Notes under the pieces: model-generated
Databases searched by the model: none
Told to the model about the DNA's origin: nothing
The model's input: the letters and a program-made list of their open reading frames with translations, nothing else
Assembly (NCBI RefSeq): GCF_019430885.1
Contig: NZ_JAHYBZ010000016.1
Coordinates: 1 to 57,237 of the forward strand
Direction of reading: 5' to 3'
Source: Roseomonas alba
GTDB taxonomy: Bacteria; Pseudomonadota; Alphaproteobacteria; Acetobacterales; Acetobacteraceae
Length of the DNA: 57,237 nucleotides
Program-made: the position numbers and the translations under genes
Shown here: positions 7,883 to 15,825 of the stretch, in pieces
Layout of the letters: each line of letters begins with the position of its first letter
Numbering within the stretch: position 1 is the stretch's first letter

Positions 7883-8626
7883 TCAGGGCAAGTAGCCGCC
7901 GCCATTGATGTGATAGACTTGGCCGGTCACCCAGGACGCCGCGTCGGATGCGAGCCAGGTCATCAGCCCGGCGATCTCCTCCGGCCGGCCCATGCGGCCG
8001 AGCGGCAGCGCTTTGCCCATTTCCAGCAACTCCGCGTCGGTGTTGCCGTAGCGCGGCTGGGCGGTGTCGGTCAGGCCGGGGGCGACGGCGTTCACGCGGA
8101 TGCCGTGCGGCGCGAGGGCGAGCGCCATGGAGCGTGTGATGCCGACGACGCCATTCTTCGTCGCGGAGTAATGCACGCCGAGCGGCGCGCCTCGCACCGC
8201 GGCGGAGGCGAGGTTCAGGATGACGCCCTTGGTCCCCTCGGCGACCATGTGGCGCGCGGCGGCCTGGGCGCAGAAGGCGCTGCCCTTGAGGTTCACATCC
8301 AGCACGCGGTCCCATTCCGCCTCGGTCATGGCGAGGAAGTCCACGCGCGGGTAGATCCCCGCATTGTTCACCAGCACGTCGAGCCGGCCGAGCCCCGCGA
8401 TAGCCGATTCCACCAGCGCGGCGCAGGCGGCGGCGGTACCGACATCGCCCTGCACCAGCACGGCCTTCCGGCCGAGCGCCACGATGTCGGCGGCGACGGC
8501 CTCCGCGGCGGCACGGTCATCAAGCCAGTTCACCGCCACGTCATGACCCGCGGCGGCGAAGGCGCGGGCGGCGGCGGCGCCGATGCCCTGCTGGGCCCCG
8601 GTCACGAGGACACTGCGGTCGGTCAT
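7883..8626 (-). CDS. SDR-family oxidoreductase
   Basis: A 247-residue classical short-chain dehydrogenase. It shows TGAQQGIG at 9-16 for NAD(P) binding, NNAG near residue 88, and the catalytic Ser and YSATK near residue 153. A C-terminal NGGGY end is typical of FabG-like members. ATG 8626 follows AGGAGAGA. It diverges from a second SDR gene at 8719 with only 92 bp between, so one control region may serve both directions. It oxidises an alcohol or reduces a ketone; the substrate is unknown. Confidence 0.88.
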   Translation of the reverse strand: MTDRSVLVTGAQQGIGAAAARAFAAAGHDVAVNWLDDRAAAEAVAADIVALGRKAVLVQGDVGTAAACAALVESAIAGLGRLDVLVNNAGIYPRVDFLAMTEAEWDRVLDVNLKGSAFCAQAAARHMVAEGTKGVILNLASAAVRGAPLGVHYSATKNGVVGITRSMALALAPHGIRVNAVAPGLTDTAQPRYGNTDAELLEMGKALPLGRMGRPEEIAGLMTWLASDAASWVTGQVYHINGGGYLP

Positions 8627-8718
8627 GCGGTCTCTCCTGGTGCTGCGGGGCAGCATCGTGGGGCTTGCAGGGGCGCGCAACGGGTGGCACCCCTGGTTGC
8701 CAAAGGGAAGGAGACGCC

Positions 8719-9486
8719 ATGGACATCGCCGGGCTGTTCTCGCTGGCCGGGCATCGGGCCCTGGTGACGGGCGCCTCGGGCGTGCTGGGCGGGCATTTCG
8801 CGCGGGTGCTGCACGGTGCCGGGGCGTCGGTGGCGCTGGCGGCACGACGGGTCGAGGCGACGGCGACGCTGGCGGAAACACTGGGCGAACGGGCCGTATC
8901 AGTGCCGCTGGACGTGACCGATCCGAGATCGATTGCAGCGGCCTTCGAGGCCGCCGAGGCTGCGCTGGGCGGCCCTTGCGACATCCTCGTCAACAATGCC
9001 GGGATCGCCGTGACCAAGTCTTTCCTGCAGCAGAGCGCGGAAGACTGGGACGGCGTGATGGCGGTGAACCTGCGCGGCTGCTTCCTGGTCGGGCAGGAAG
9101 CCGCGCGGCGCCTGGCCGCCGCGAAGATGCCCGGGACAATCGTCAACATTGCCTCCGTGCTGGGCGACCGCATCATTCCCGGCGTTGCCGGATATACCGC
9201 CGCCAAGGCCGGACTGCTGCATCTGACCCGGCAGATGGCGGTAGAACTGGCGCGCTTCGGCATCCGCGTGAATGCTATCGCGCCGGGCTATGTCGCGACG
9301 GACATCAACCGCGACTACTTCGCCTCGGAACCCGGCCAGGCGATGATCAAGCGCATCCCGCAGCGACGGCTCGGCACGCCCGATGACCTGACGGGTCCGC
9401 TGCTGCTCCTCGCCTCCGCCGCCGGCGCGCACATGACGGGCGCGACGGTCACGGTGGATGGCGGGCATTCGGTCAATCCGCTCTGA
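8719..9486 (+). CDS. SDR-family dehydrogenase, first gene of lva-like operon
   Basis: A 255-residue short-chain dehydrogenase starting at ATG 8719 after AAGGGAAGGAG. The cofactor motif is TGASGVLG (a Leu variant of the usual Ile), NNAG follows near residue 96, and GYTAAKAG carries the catalytic Tyr and Lys. It ends 13 nt before the acyl-CoA dehydrogenase gene. In the Pseudomonas putida lva pathway the SDR LvaD oxidises the 3-hydroxyacyl-CoA made after the hydroxyl is moved from C4 to C3; by position and family this gene is a candidate for that role, which is inference. Confidence 0.85.
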   Translation: MDIAGLFSLAGHRALVTGASGVLGGHFARVLHGAGASVALAARRVEATATLAETLGERAVSVPLDVTDPRSIAAAFEAAEAALGGPCDILVNNAGIAVTKSFLQQSAEDWDGVMAVNLRGCFLVGQEAARRLAAAKMPGTIVNIASVLGDRIIPGVAGYTAAKAGLLHLTRQMAVELARFGIRVNAIAPGYVATDINRDYFASEPGQAMIKRIPQRRLGTPDDLTGPLLLLASAAGAHMTGATVTVDGGHSVNPL

Positions 9487-9499
9487 GGAACGCCACCCC

Positions 9500-10711
9500 A
9501 TGGATTTCGTCCTGCCGCCCGAGATCGAGGAAGTCCGGCGCCGCATCCGCCGCTTCGTGGATGAGAAACTGATCCCGCTGGAATCCGACCGCGCGAACTA
9601 CGACGAGCACGAGAACATCGCCCCCCATGTGCTGACGGAGATGCGCCGCGCCGCCAAGGCGGAAGGCCTGTGGGCCTTGCAGATGCCCAAGCGCCTGGGT
9701 GGGATGGAGCTGCCGCGCATCGGCATGGCCGCCTGCTATGAGGAGATGAACCGCTCCATCTTCGGCCCCGTGGTGTTCAACAGCGCGGCCCCCGACGACG
9801 GCAATATGATGATCCTCGATCGTGTGCTGCCGGAGCACATGAAGGAGCGCTGGCTGCAGCCCGTCGTCGACGGCGCGGTGCAGTCGGCCTTCGCGATGAC
9901 CGAGCCCGATGGCTGCGGCTCCGATCCCAACCTGACCTATACGAAGGCCGAACGCGTCGGCAACGACCGCTGGCGCATCACCGGCCGCAAGCACTTCATC
10001 ACCGGCGCGGGCAACGCGAAGGTCTTCATCCTGATCGCCCGCACCTCGGACGATGAGCGCAAGGGCCTGTCCGCCTTCCTGTTCGATGCCGCCGATCCGG
10101 GCTGGGAGATCGTCCGCCGCATCCCGATCATGGGCCCCGAGGAACATGGCGGGCATTGCGAACTGGTCTTCGACGGGCTGGAGATCCCGGATGAGCAGCG
10201 CCTGCTCGGCGTCGGCGACGGGTTGAAGCTGACGCAGATGCGGCTGGGCGTCGCGCGGCTGACGCATTGCATGCGCTGGACGGGCCTCGCGCGCCGGTCG
10301 CTGGAAATCGCCATGGAACGCATCAAGCAGCGCGATTCCTTCGGCATGAAGCTGATCGACCGCGAGAGCGTGCAGGGCCTGATCGGCCAGGCGGCGATGG
10401 AAATCGAGATCGGCCGCATGCTGACCATGCGTGCGGCCTGGGCTCTCGACCAGGGATTCTTCGCGCGCAAGGAGGTGTCGATGGCCAAGATCGTCGTCGC
10501 CGACGCGCTGCAGAAGTCGGTGGATACGGCGCTGCAATTGCTTGGCGCGCGCGGCTATTCCAAGGACACGGTGATCGAGTGGATCTACCGCTACGCCCGC
10601 CAGGCGCGGCTGGTGGATGGGGCATCCGAGGTGCATCGCATGGTCCTGGCCGGCCTGCTGCGTGCCGAAGGCGATGGCTTCTTCCGCTGGGGCGAGGCCG
10701 GACGTGGATGA
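9500..10711 (+). CDS. Acyl-CoA dehydrogenase of the ACAD10/11-LvaC type
   Basis: A 403-residue FAD enzyme. FAMTEPDGCGSDP and the RKHFITGAGNAK stretch are the usual ACAD flavin and substrate motifs; the C-terminal part has QLLGARGYSK and RLVDGASEVHRM. The common YEGT catalytic Glu is absent and the equivalent spot reads VDGASEVH, as in ACAD10/11-like proteins that work with a partner kinase. Here that kinase is the next gene, whose GTG start overlaps this stop by 8 nt. The expected job, by analogy with LvaC, is converting a 4-phosphohydroxyacyl-CoA towards a 3-hydroxyacyl-CoA rather than simple beta-oxidation. Confidence 0.87.
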   Translation: MDFVLPPEIEEVRRRIRRFVDEKLIPLESDRANYDEHENIAPHVLTEMRRAAKAEGLWALQMPKRLGGMELPRIGMAACYEEMNRSIFGPVVFNSAAPDDGNMMILDRVLPEHMKERWLQPVVDGAVQSAFAMTEPDGCGSDPNLTYTKAERVGNDRWRITGRKHFITGAGNAKVFILIARTSDDERKGLSAFLFDAADPGWEIVRRIPIMGPEEHGGHCELVFDGLEIPDEQRLLGVGDGLKLTQMRLGVARLTHCMRWTGLARRSLEIAMERIKQRDSFGMKLIDRESVQGLIGQAAMEIEIGRMLTMRAAWALDQGFFARKEVSMAKIVVADALQKSVDTALQLLGARGYSKDTVIEWIYRYARQARLVDGASEVHRMVLAGLLRAEGDGFFRWGEAGRG

Positions 10712-11690
10712 ACCCCGCCGCGCTCGCCTGACGGCCTGGCTGCGCGCGGCGACGGGCGAGCCGAAGCTTGAGATCGAGCGCATGGCGCTGCTGTCGGGCG
10801 GCGCCATTCAGCAGAACTGGGCGGTCGACCTGTCGGATGGCCGGGCCTGGGTGTTGCGGACGGACAATGCGGCGACGCTCGCCGTGTCGCATGGCCGCGC
10901 GCAGGAATTCGCGCTGCTGCGCGCCGCCTTCGCCGCCGGGGTGACGGTGCCGGAACCGCTGTATCTGTGCGAGGACGCCACGGTGACCGGCGCGCCGTTC
11001 TTCGTCATGCGCCGCGTCGCCGGCACCGCCGCCGCACATCGCGTGGTGAAAAGCGACACGCTGGGCGGCAGCCGCGAGGCCTGCGTGCGTGCCCTGGGGC
11101 GGGAGTTGGCGCGCATCCATACGGTGCGCCCGCCGCGCGAGGATCTCGCCTTCCTCGGCACCGCGCCGGATGATCCCTGCCGCGCCTTCATCGCCGAGCA
11201 GCGCGCCGCGCTGGACCGCCAGCGCCTGCCGCGCCCCGTGCTGGAATGGGGGCTGCGGCACCTGGAACGGACGGCGCCCGCACCGGTGACCGCCGTGCTG
11301 GTGCACAACGATTTCCGCACCGGCAACATCATGCTGGACGAGAGCGGCGTGACCGCCGTGCTCGACTGGGAATTCGCCTGCTGGTCGGACCCGCATGCCG
11401 ATCTCGGCTGGCTCTGCGCCAAATGCTGGCGCTTCGGCAATGACGCGCAGGAAGCCGGCGGCATCGGCCCGCGCGCCGCGCTGTACGAAGGCTATGGCGC
11501 CGTGGACGACGCCCGCGTGCGTTGGTGGGAACTGGCGGCACATATCCGCTGGGCCTCGATCGCGGTGGACCAGGCCGAGCGCCATATCTCGGGCGTCGAG
11601 CGCAACCTGGAGCTGGCGCTGACCGGCCACATGGTCCCGGGCCTGGAATGGGAGATCCTGCGCATGGTGGAGGCCCGCGATGCTGGCTGA
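10704..11690 (+). CDS. APH-family phosphotransferase (LvaA / ACAD10-11 kinase type)
   Basis: A 328-residue protein with GTG start at 10704, overlapping the ACAD stop by 8 nt. The kinase-like fold shows the Brenner loop LVHNDFRTGN (catalytic Asp) and the metal site VLDWEF followed by DPHADLGW. Such proteins are commonly annotated as aminoglycoside phosphotransferases, but the neighbours argue against resistance: in P. putida LvaA, and in the N-terminal domain of mammalian ACAD10/11, this fold phosphorylates the 4-hydroxyl of an acyl-CoA. The same step is inferred here. The next gene overlaps it by 11 nt. Confidence 0.87.
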   Translation: MDEPRRARLTAWLRAATGEPKLEIERMALLSGGAIQQNWAVDLSDGRAWVLRTDNAATLAVSHGRAQEFALLRAAFAAGVTVPEPLYLCEDATVTGAPFFVMRRVAGTAAAHRVVKSDTLGGSREACVRALGRELARIHTVRPPREDLAFLGTAPDDPCRAFIAEQRAALDRQRLPRPVLEWGLRHLERTAPAPVTAVLVHNDFRTGNIMLDESGVTAVLDWEFACWSDPHADLGWLCAKCWRFGNDAQEAGGIGPRAALYEGYGAVDDARVRWWELAAHIRWASIAVDQAERHISGVERNLELALTGHMVPGLEWEILRMVEARDAG

Positions 11691-12006
11691 GGAACCGCTG
11701 CCCCCCGACCTGCTCGCCATCGCGCGGGAGGTATTGCTGAAAGACCTGCTGCCCGCGCTGCCGCCGGACAAGGCTTTTGCCGCGCGGATGGTGGCGAACG
11801 CGATGGCCATTGCCGCGCGGTCCTCGGAGGAGGGCGATGCCGAAGCGCGCCTCGCCGCATTGGCCAGCGATGCGCGCAGCCTGGCCACCGACATCCGCGC
11901 CGGACGCTTCGACCCCGGCACGCCGCAGCATGGCGAGGCCGCCGCGCTGCTGGACGACATCACCCGCGCGCGCTGCCTGGTCAGCGCGCCACGCGCCCTG
12001 GGATGA
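11680..12006 (+). CDS. Small DUF6285-like protein (LvaB position)
   Basis: A 108-residue, mostly helical acidic protein with no signal peptide and no catalytic motif that I recognise. It overlaps the kinase gene by 11 nt and the synthetase gene by 4 nt, so all three are translationally coupled. In P. putida the small LvaB is encoded just after the kinase LvaA and is needed for its activity; proteins of this size and position are usually named DUF6285. A partner or stabiliser of the kinase is the likely role. Confidence 0.75.
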   Translation: MLAEEPLPPDLLAIAREVLLKDLLPALPPDKAFAARMVANAMAIAARSSEEGDAEARLAALASDARSLATDIRAGRFDPGTPQHGEAAALLDDITRARCLVSAPRALG

Positions 12007-13619
12007 CCGCCATGGAAGACGACCTGCCGCAGACGCGCGCGAACCATGTCCCGCTCTCGCCGGTCTCCTTCCTCGCCCGCGCGGCGCGCATCTGGCCGGG
12101 GCGCACCGCCGTCATCCATGGCGAGCGGCGCATCACCTATGCCGCCTATCTCGACCGCAGCCGGCGCCTCGCTTCGGCGCTGCGGCGTGCCGGGATCACG
12201 CCGGGGGACGTGGTCGCCGCCCTGCTGCCCAACATTCCGCAGATGCTGGAAGCGCATATGGGCGTGCCCATGGCGCATGCGGTGCTGTGCCCGATCAACA
12301 CGCGGCTCGACGCCCCGACGGTGCGCTTCATCCTCGGCCATTCAGGGGCGAAGGTGCTGCTGCTCGACCGCGAATTCGCTGCCGTCGCGGTGGCGGCGCT
12401 GGATGGCGTCGCAAACCCGCCGCGTATCGTCATCGTCGATGACGGCGTCCCCGGCGCGGAGATCGCGGCCACGCCCTATGAGGATTTCCTCGCCACCGGC
12501 AACGCCGCCTTCCCGATCGAACCGCCGGAGGATGAGTGGCGCGCCATCTCGCTCTCCTACACCTCCGGCACCACGGGTGATCCGAAGGGCGTCGTGGTGC
12601 ATCACCGGGGGGCGTATCTGAACGCCTGCGGCAATGCGCTCGCCTTCGGTCTGTCGCCGCAGAGCGTCTATCTCTGGACGCTGCCGATGTTCCACTGCAA
12701 TGGCTGGACCTATACCTGGGCCGTCACGCTGCAGGGCGGCACGCATGTCTGCCTGCGCCGCATCGATCCGGCGCGCATCTTCGCGCTGATCGCCGAGTAT
12801 GGCGTGACGCATCTCTGCGCCGCGCCCGTGGTGCTGACCATGCTGATCCACGCGCCCGAGGACCAGCGCCGCAGCTTCCCGCAGCGCGTCGGCATCGCGA
12901 CCGGCGGTGCCGCGCCGCCCTCCCCCGTCATCGCCGCGATGGAACGCCTCGGCTTCGACGTGACCCATCTCTACGGGCTGACGGAATGCTACGGGCCGTC
13001 CCTGCTCTGCGCCTGGCAGCCGGAACTGACCAATCTCGATCTGCCCGACAAGGCCGCCTTCATGGCGCGCCAGGGCGTGCCGCTGCCGACCCTGGAGGAC
13101 GCCACGGTCATCGACACCGAGACCGGCGCGCGCGTGCCCGCCGATGGCGCGACGCTCGGCGAGATCGCGTTGCGCGGCAACACGGTGATGAAGGGTTACC
13201 TCCGCAACCCGAAGGCCAACGCCGCCGCCTTCGTCGATGGCTGGTTCCGCACCGGCGACCTCGGCGTCCTGCACCCCGACGGCTATATCGAGGTGAAGGA
13301 TCGCGCCAAGGACATCGTCATCTCCGGCGGCGAGAACATCAGCAGCTTGGAAGTCGAGGAAGCCCTCTACCGCCACCCTGACGTGATGGAGGCCGCCGTC
13401 GTCGCGCATCCCGACCCGAAATGGGGCGAGGTGCCGCACGCATTCGTGACGCTGAAGCCCGGCGCCACGGCGACCGAGGCCGAGATCATCGCCCATTGCC
13501 GCGCGTCCCTGGCGCATTTCAAGGCGCCGCGCCACGTCACCTTCGGCGAGTTGCCCAAGACGGCGACCGGCAAGATCCAGAAATTCGAGCTGCGGCGGAC
13601 ACTGTCGATCAACTCCTGA
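12003..13619 (+). CDS. Acyl-CoA synthetase (AMP-dependent ligase), LvaE-like
   Basis: A 538-residue ANL-superfamily enzyme. The P-loop is SYTSGTTGDPKG; GENIS and TGDLGVLHPDGYIEVKDR mark the hinge, and PKTATGKIQ carries the catalytic lysine. Start ATG 12003 overlaps the previous stop; ATG 12012 is an alternative. It should activate a short or medium chain acid to its CoA thioester and so open the pathway run by the four genes before it. A weak 7-bp hairpin (13645-13668) lies in the short gap to the next gene. Confidence 0.9.
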   Translation: MTAMEDDLPQTRANHVPLSPVSFLARAARIWPGRTAVIHGERRITYAAYLDRSRRLASALRRAGITPGDVVAALLPNIPQMLEAHMGVPMAHAVLCPINTRLDAPTVRFILGHSGAKVLLLDREFAAVAVAALDGVANPPRIVIVDDGVPGAEIAATPYEDFLATGNAAFPIEPPEDEWRAISLSYTSGTTGDPKGVVVHHRGAYLNACGNALAFGLSPQSVYLWTLPMFHCNGWTYTWAVTLQGGTHVCLRRIDPARIFALIAEYGVTHLCAAPVVLTMLIHAPEDQRRSFPQRVGIATGGAAPPSPVIAAMERLGFDVTHLYGLTECYGPSLLCAWQPELTNLDLPDKAAFMARQGVPLPTLEDATVIDTETGARVPADGATLGEIALRGNTVMKGYLRNPKANAAAFVDGWFRTGDLGVLHPDGYIEVKDRAKDIVISGGENISSLEVEEALYRHPDVMEAAVVAHPDPKWGEVPHAFVTLKPGATATEAEIIAHCRASLAHFKAPRHVTFGELPKTATGKIQKFELRRTLSINS

Positions 13620-13698
13620 TTGCGCGCGCTCCTGGAATGATCTGGGATGCCCGGAGGTGGCGGCATCCACGCCGCGAGCCGAGTCCGGGAGACATGCG

Positions 13699-15120
13699 AT
13701 GGACCAGGTGATCGGTTTCCTCAACACGATCTTCTGGGGCTATGTCCTCATCTACGGGCTGCTGGCGGTCGGCCTCTACTTCACCATCCGGCTGAAGCTG
13801 CTGCAGGTGATCCACTTCCCGGAGATGATCCGCTGCGTCACCGGGTCCTCCTCCACCGACCGTGCCGGCATCTCGCCCTTCCAGGCGCTGTGCACCTCCC
13901 TCGCCTCGCGCGTCGGCACGGGGAATCTCGCGGGGGTCGCGGTCGCGCTTTATCTCGGCGGGCCGGGGGCGATCTTCTGGATGTGGATGGTCGCCACGCT
14001 TGGCATGGCCACTGCCTTCGCCGAGAGCGCGCTCGCCCAGCTCTACAAGGTGAAGGACGCCGAGGGGCAGTATCGTGGCGGCCCTGCCTTCTACATCTGG
14101 CGCGGCCTGAAGGCGCGCTGGGCGGGCGTGCTGTTCTCGATCTGCCTGCTGATCTCCTTCGGCCTGGTGTTCAACGCGGTGCAGGCCAATTCGATCGCCG
14201 ATGCGATGCAGGGCGCCTTCGGCATCCCGAAGATGGGCACCGGGTTTGTTCTCGCCGCGCTGACGGGGGTCATCATCTTCGGCGGCATCGCGGCCATCGC
14301 GCGCGTGGCGGAATACGTCGTGCCCTTCATGGCCGTGGGTTACCTCGCGGTCGCCGCCTATGTCGTCGTCATTCACATCACGGAGGTGCCCGCGATGATC
14401 GGCACCATCATCGGCAGCGCCTTCGGCCTGACCCAGGCGGCCGGCGGCGTCACGGGGTCAATCGCCGCGGCCATGCTGAACGGTGTGAAGCGCGGGCTCT
14501 TCTCGAACGAGGCCGGCATGGGCAGCGCGCCCAACATCGCCGCCGTCGCCACGCCCGACCCGCATCACCCGGTCAGCCAGGGCTTCGTGCAGTCGCTCGG
14601 CGTCTTCATCGATACCATCCTGATCTGCACGGCGACCGCGCTGATGATCCTGTTCTCGGGCCAGCTCGTGCCGGGATCGGGGCTGACCGGCACGCAACTC
14701 ACGCAGCAGGCGCTCGAGGTCCATATCGGCGCCGCCGGCCCCTACTTCATCGCGGTCGCGATCTTCTTCTTCGCCTTCACCTCCATCATCGGCAACTACG
14801 CCTACGCTGAAGGCGCGCTGGTCTTCCTCGGCCTCGACAACAGGACGGCGCGCACGGTGCTGCGGACGGCGGTGCTCGCGATGGTGGTCTGGGGTGCCTA
14901 TGAGAGCATCGCGACCGTCTTCGACGCGGCAGATGCCTCGATGGGCATGATGGCGACGATCAACCTCGTCGCCATCGTGATGCTGTCGAACCTGGTGGTG
15001 CGACTGACGCAGGACTACCTGACGCAGCGGCGCCAGGGGAAGGAGCCGGTCTTCGCCGCCGAGACCATGCCCGAGCTCGCCGGGCAGATCGATGCGGAGA
15101 TCTGGACGCGCCGCGGCTGA
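13699..15120 (+). CDS. Sodium:alanine (AGCS) family symporter
   Basis: A 473-residue membrane protein with about 11 hydrophobic segments. SRVGTGNLAGVA near residue 75 is the AGCS signature, and NEAGMGSAP near residue 272 is also typical. ATG 13699 follows a GGGAGA site. The family imports alanine or glycine with Na+ or H+. It lies 79 nt after the acyl-CoA synthetase; in P. putida the lva operon also ends with a cation-type symporter (from another family), so import of the acid is a thinkable but untested alternative to alanine. Confidence 0.9.
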   Translation: MDQVIGFLNTIFWGYVLIYGLLAVGLYFTIRLKLLQVIHFPEMIRCVTGSSSTDRAGISPFQALCTSLASRVGTGNLAGVAVALYLGGPGAIFWMWMVATLGMATAFAESALAQLYKVKDAEGQYRGGPAFYIWRGLKARWAGVLFSICLLISFGLVFNAVQANSIADAMQGAFGIPKMGTGFVLAALTGVIIFGGIAAIARVAEYVVPFMAVGYLAVAAYVVVIHITEVPAMIGTIIGSAFGLTQAAGGVTGSIAAAMLNGVKRGLFSNEAGMGSAPNIAAVATPDPHHPVSQGFVQSLGVFIDTILICTATALMILFSGQLVPGSGLTGTQLTQQALEVHIGAAGPYFIAVAIFFFAFTSIIGNYAYAEGALVFLGLDNRTARTVLRTAVLAMVVWGAYESIATVFDAADASMGMMATINLVAIVMLSNLVVRLTQDYLTQRRQGKEPVFAAETMPELAGQIDAEIWTRRG

Positions 15121-15130
15121 TCGCGGTCAA

Positions 15131-15159
15131 GCCAACGGCCCCGGTCCGGGACCGTTGGC
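15131..15159 (+). terminator. Hairpin after the symporter gene
   Basis: GCCAACGG (15131-15138) pairs with CCGTTGGC (15152-15159), extended inward by C/G pairs with one mismatch. It lies 10 nt after the symporter stop. No strong U-run follows (only ATTCGCTTTCC), so termination strength is uncertain. Confidence 0.55.
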
Positions 15160-15269
15160 ATTCGCTTTCCATGCCATCAAACGCGTCGCGCCGGAGGCAC
15201 GCTATCCGCGTGACGCGCAAACCTCCGGCTTGCCCGGGTTTCGCCGGACTGCCGGCGGGCCGCATTCCG

Positions 15270-15341
15270 GGTTCCTGATCACGTTGCAGGGGAACGTGAT
15301 CGGGAACCTATTGCGGCCTCAGACCGGTCAACAGACCGGTC
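15270..15341. other. Hairpin plus paired GACCGGTC palindromes
   Basis: Arms 15270-15285 and 15293-15308 match at 15 of 16 positions around a 7-nt loop. Just after it, two identical 8-bp palindromes GACCGGTC (15322-15329, 15334-15341) are 12 bp apart, like a small operator. The position between the symporter and the convergent small reading frame suggests a bidirectional terminator plus possible binding sites. The rest of the spacer 15160-15269 shows nothing recognisable. Confidence 0.5.
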
Positions 15342-15349
15342 CGTTGGCG

Positions 15350-15457
15350 TCACTTACCCGCCGGTTGCGGCTGCGGCGCCGGTTTGGGCACAGGCTGTTG
15401 CCGCACCGGCGTGGACGGGCCGGAGATGACGTCGAAATCGTATTCGGTGCGCTTCAT
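15350..15457 (-). CDS. Possible 35-residue small protein
   Basis: ATG 15457 is preceded by GAAGAGG at a good distance. The product starts MKRTEYDFDVISGP and ends in a Pro/Gln-rich tail (QQPVPKPAPQPQPAGK). No family is recognised. It lies alone in a 705-bp gap and has a strong hairpin in its upstream region (15531-15559). The ribosome site and the acidic, non-GC-driven N-terminus argue that it may be real; the small size keeps confidence low. Confidence 0.4.
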   Translation of the reverse strand: MKRTEYDFDVISGPSTPVRQQPVPKPAPQPQPAGK

Positions 15458-15530
15458 GGTGGCCTCTTCAGTGTGGGGCCGCCTTGCACCTGGGTCTTGC
15501 GAGAAGCGGGGAAATCGAGGTCCCGAAACG

Positions 15531-15559
15531 CGAAAGCCGCCAGGGCTTGGCGGCTTTCG
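15531..15559. other. Strong 11-bp stem hairpin upstream of the small reading frame
   Basis: CGAAAGCCGCC (15531-15541) and GGCGGCTTTCG (15549-15559) are perfect complements with a 7-nt loop. There is no U-tract on either side. For the minus strand it would lie 74-102 nt before the small ORF start, as a leader structure. The remaining sequence 15560-15825 shows only the probable ribosome site and promoter area of the next plus-strand gene. Confidence 0.5.
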
Positions 15560-15825
15560 GGGAAACTCGGTCGCGATGACGTTCCCTAGGCCGCTGGTGG
15601 ATACCAGCGGTACCAAAATCGGGTCGTCGGGATGCGCAGCGCGTCCATGGCGAGGACCCTAATCCCGATCGCGCCGGGCAAGCAAGCCTGTCTTTCGCGC
15701 AGGACCTGCCGAAGGCGGCGGCAACGCCGGCACCGTGGCGCCATTGCCACCCCACGCGCCGCTTGCGCGAAGCATCCCTGGCAGGAGATAGGAAGAACAG
15801 CCCTTTTTCGCACGGAGCGACGATC

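Noticed and set aside
10704..11690. Aminoglycoside resistance gene
   Set aside because: The APH fold is real, but the overlap with acyl-CoA dehydrogenase, small partner and acyl-CoA synthetase genes fits an acyl-CoA kinase.
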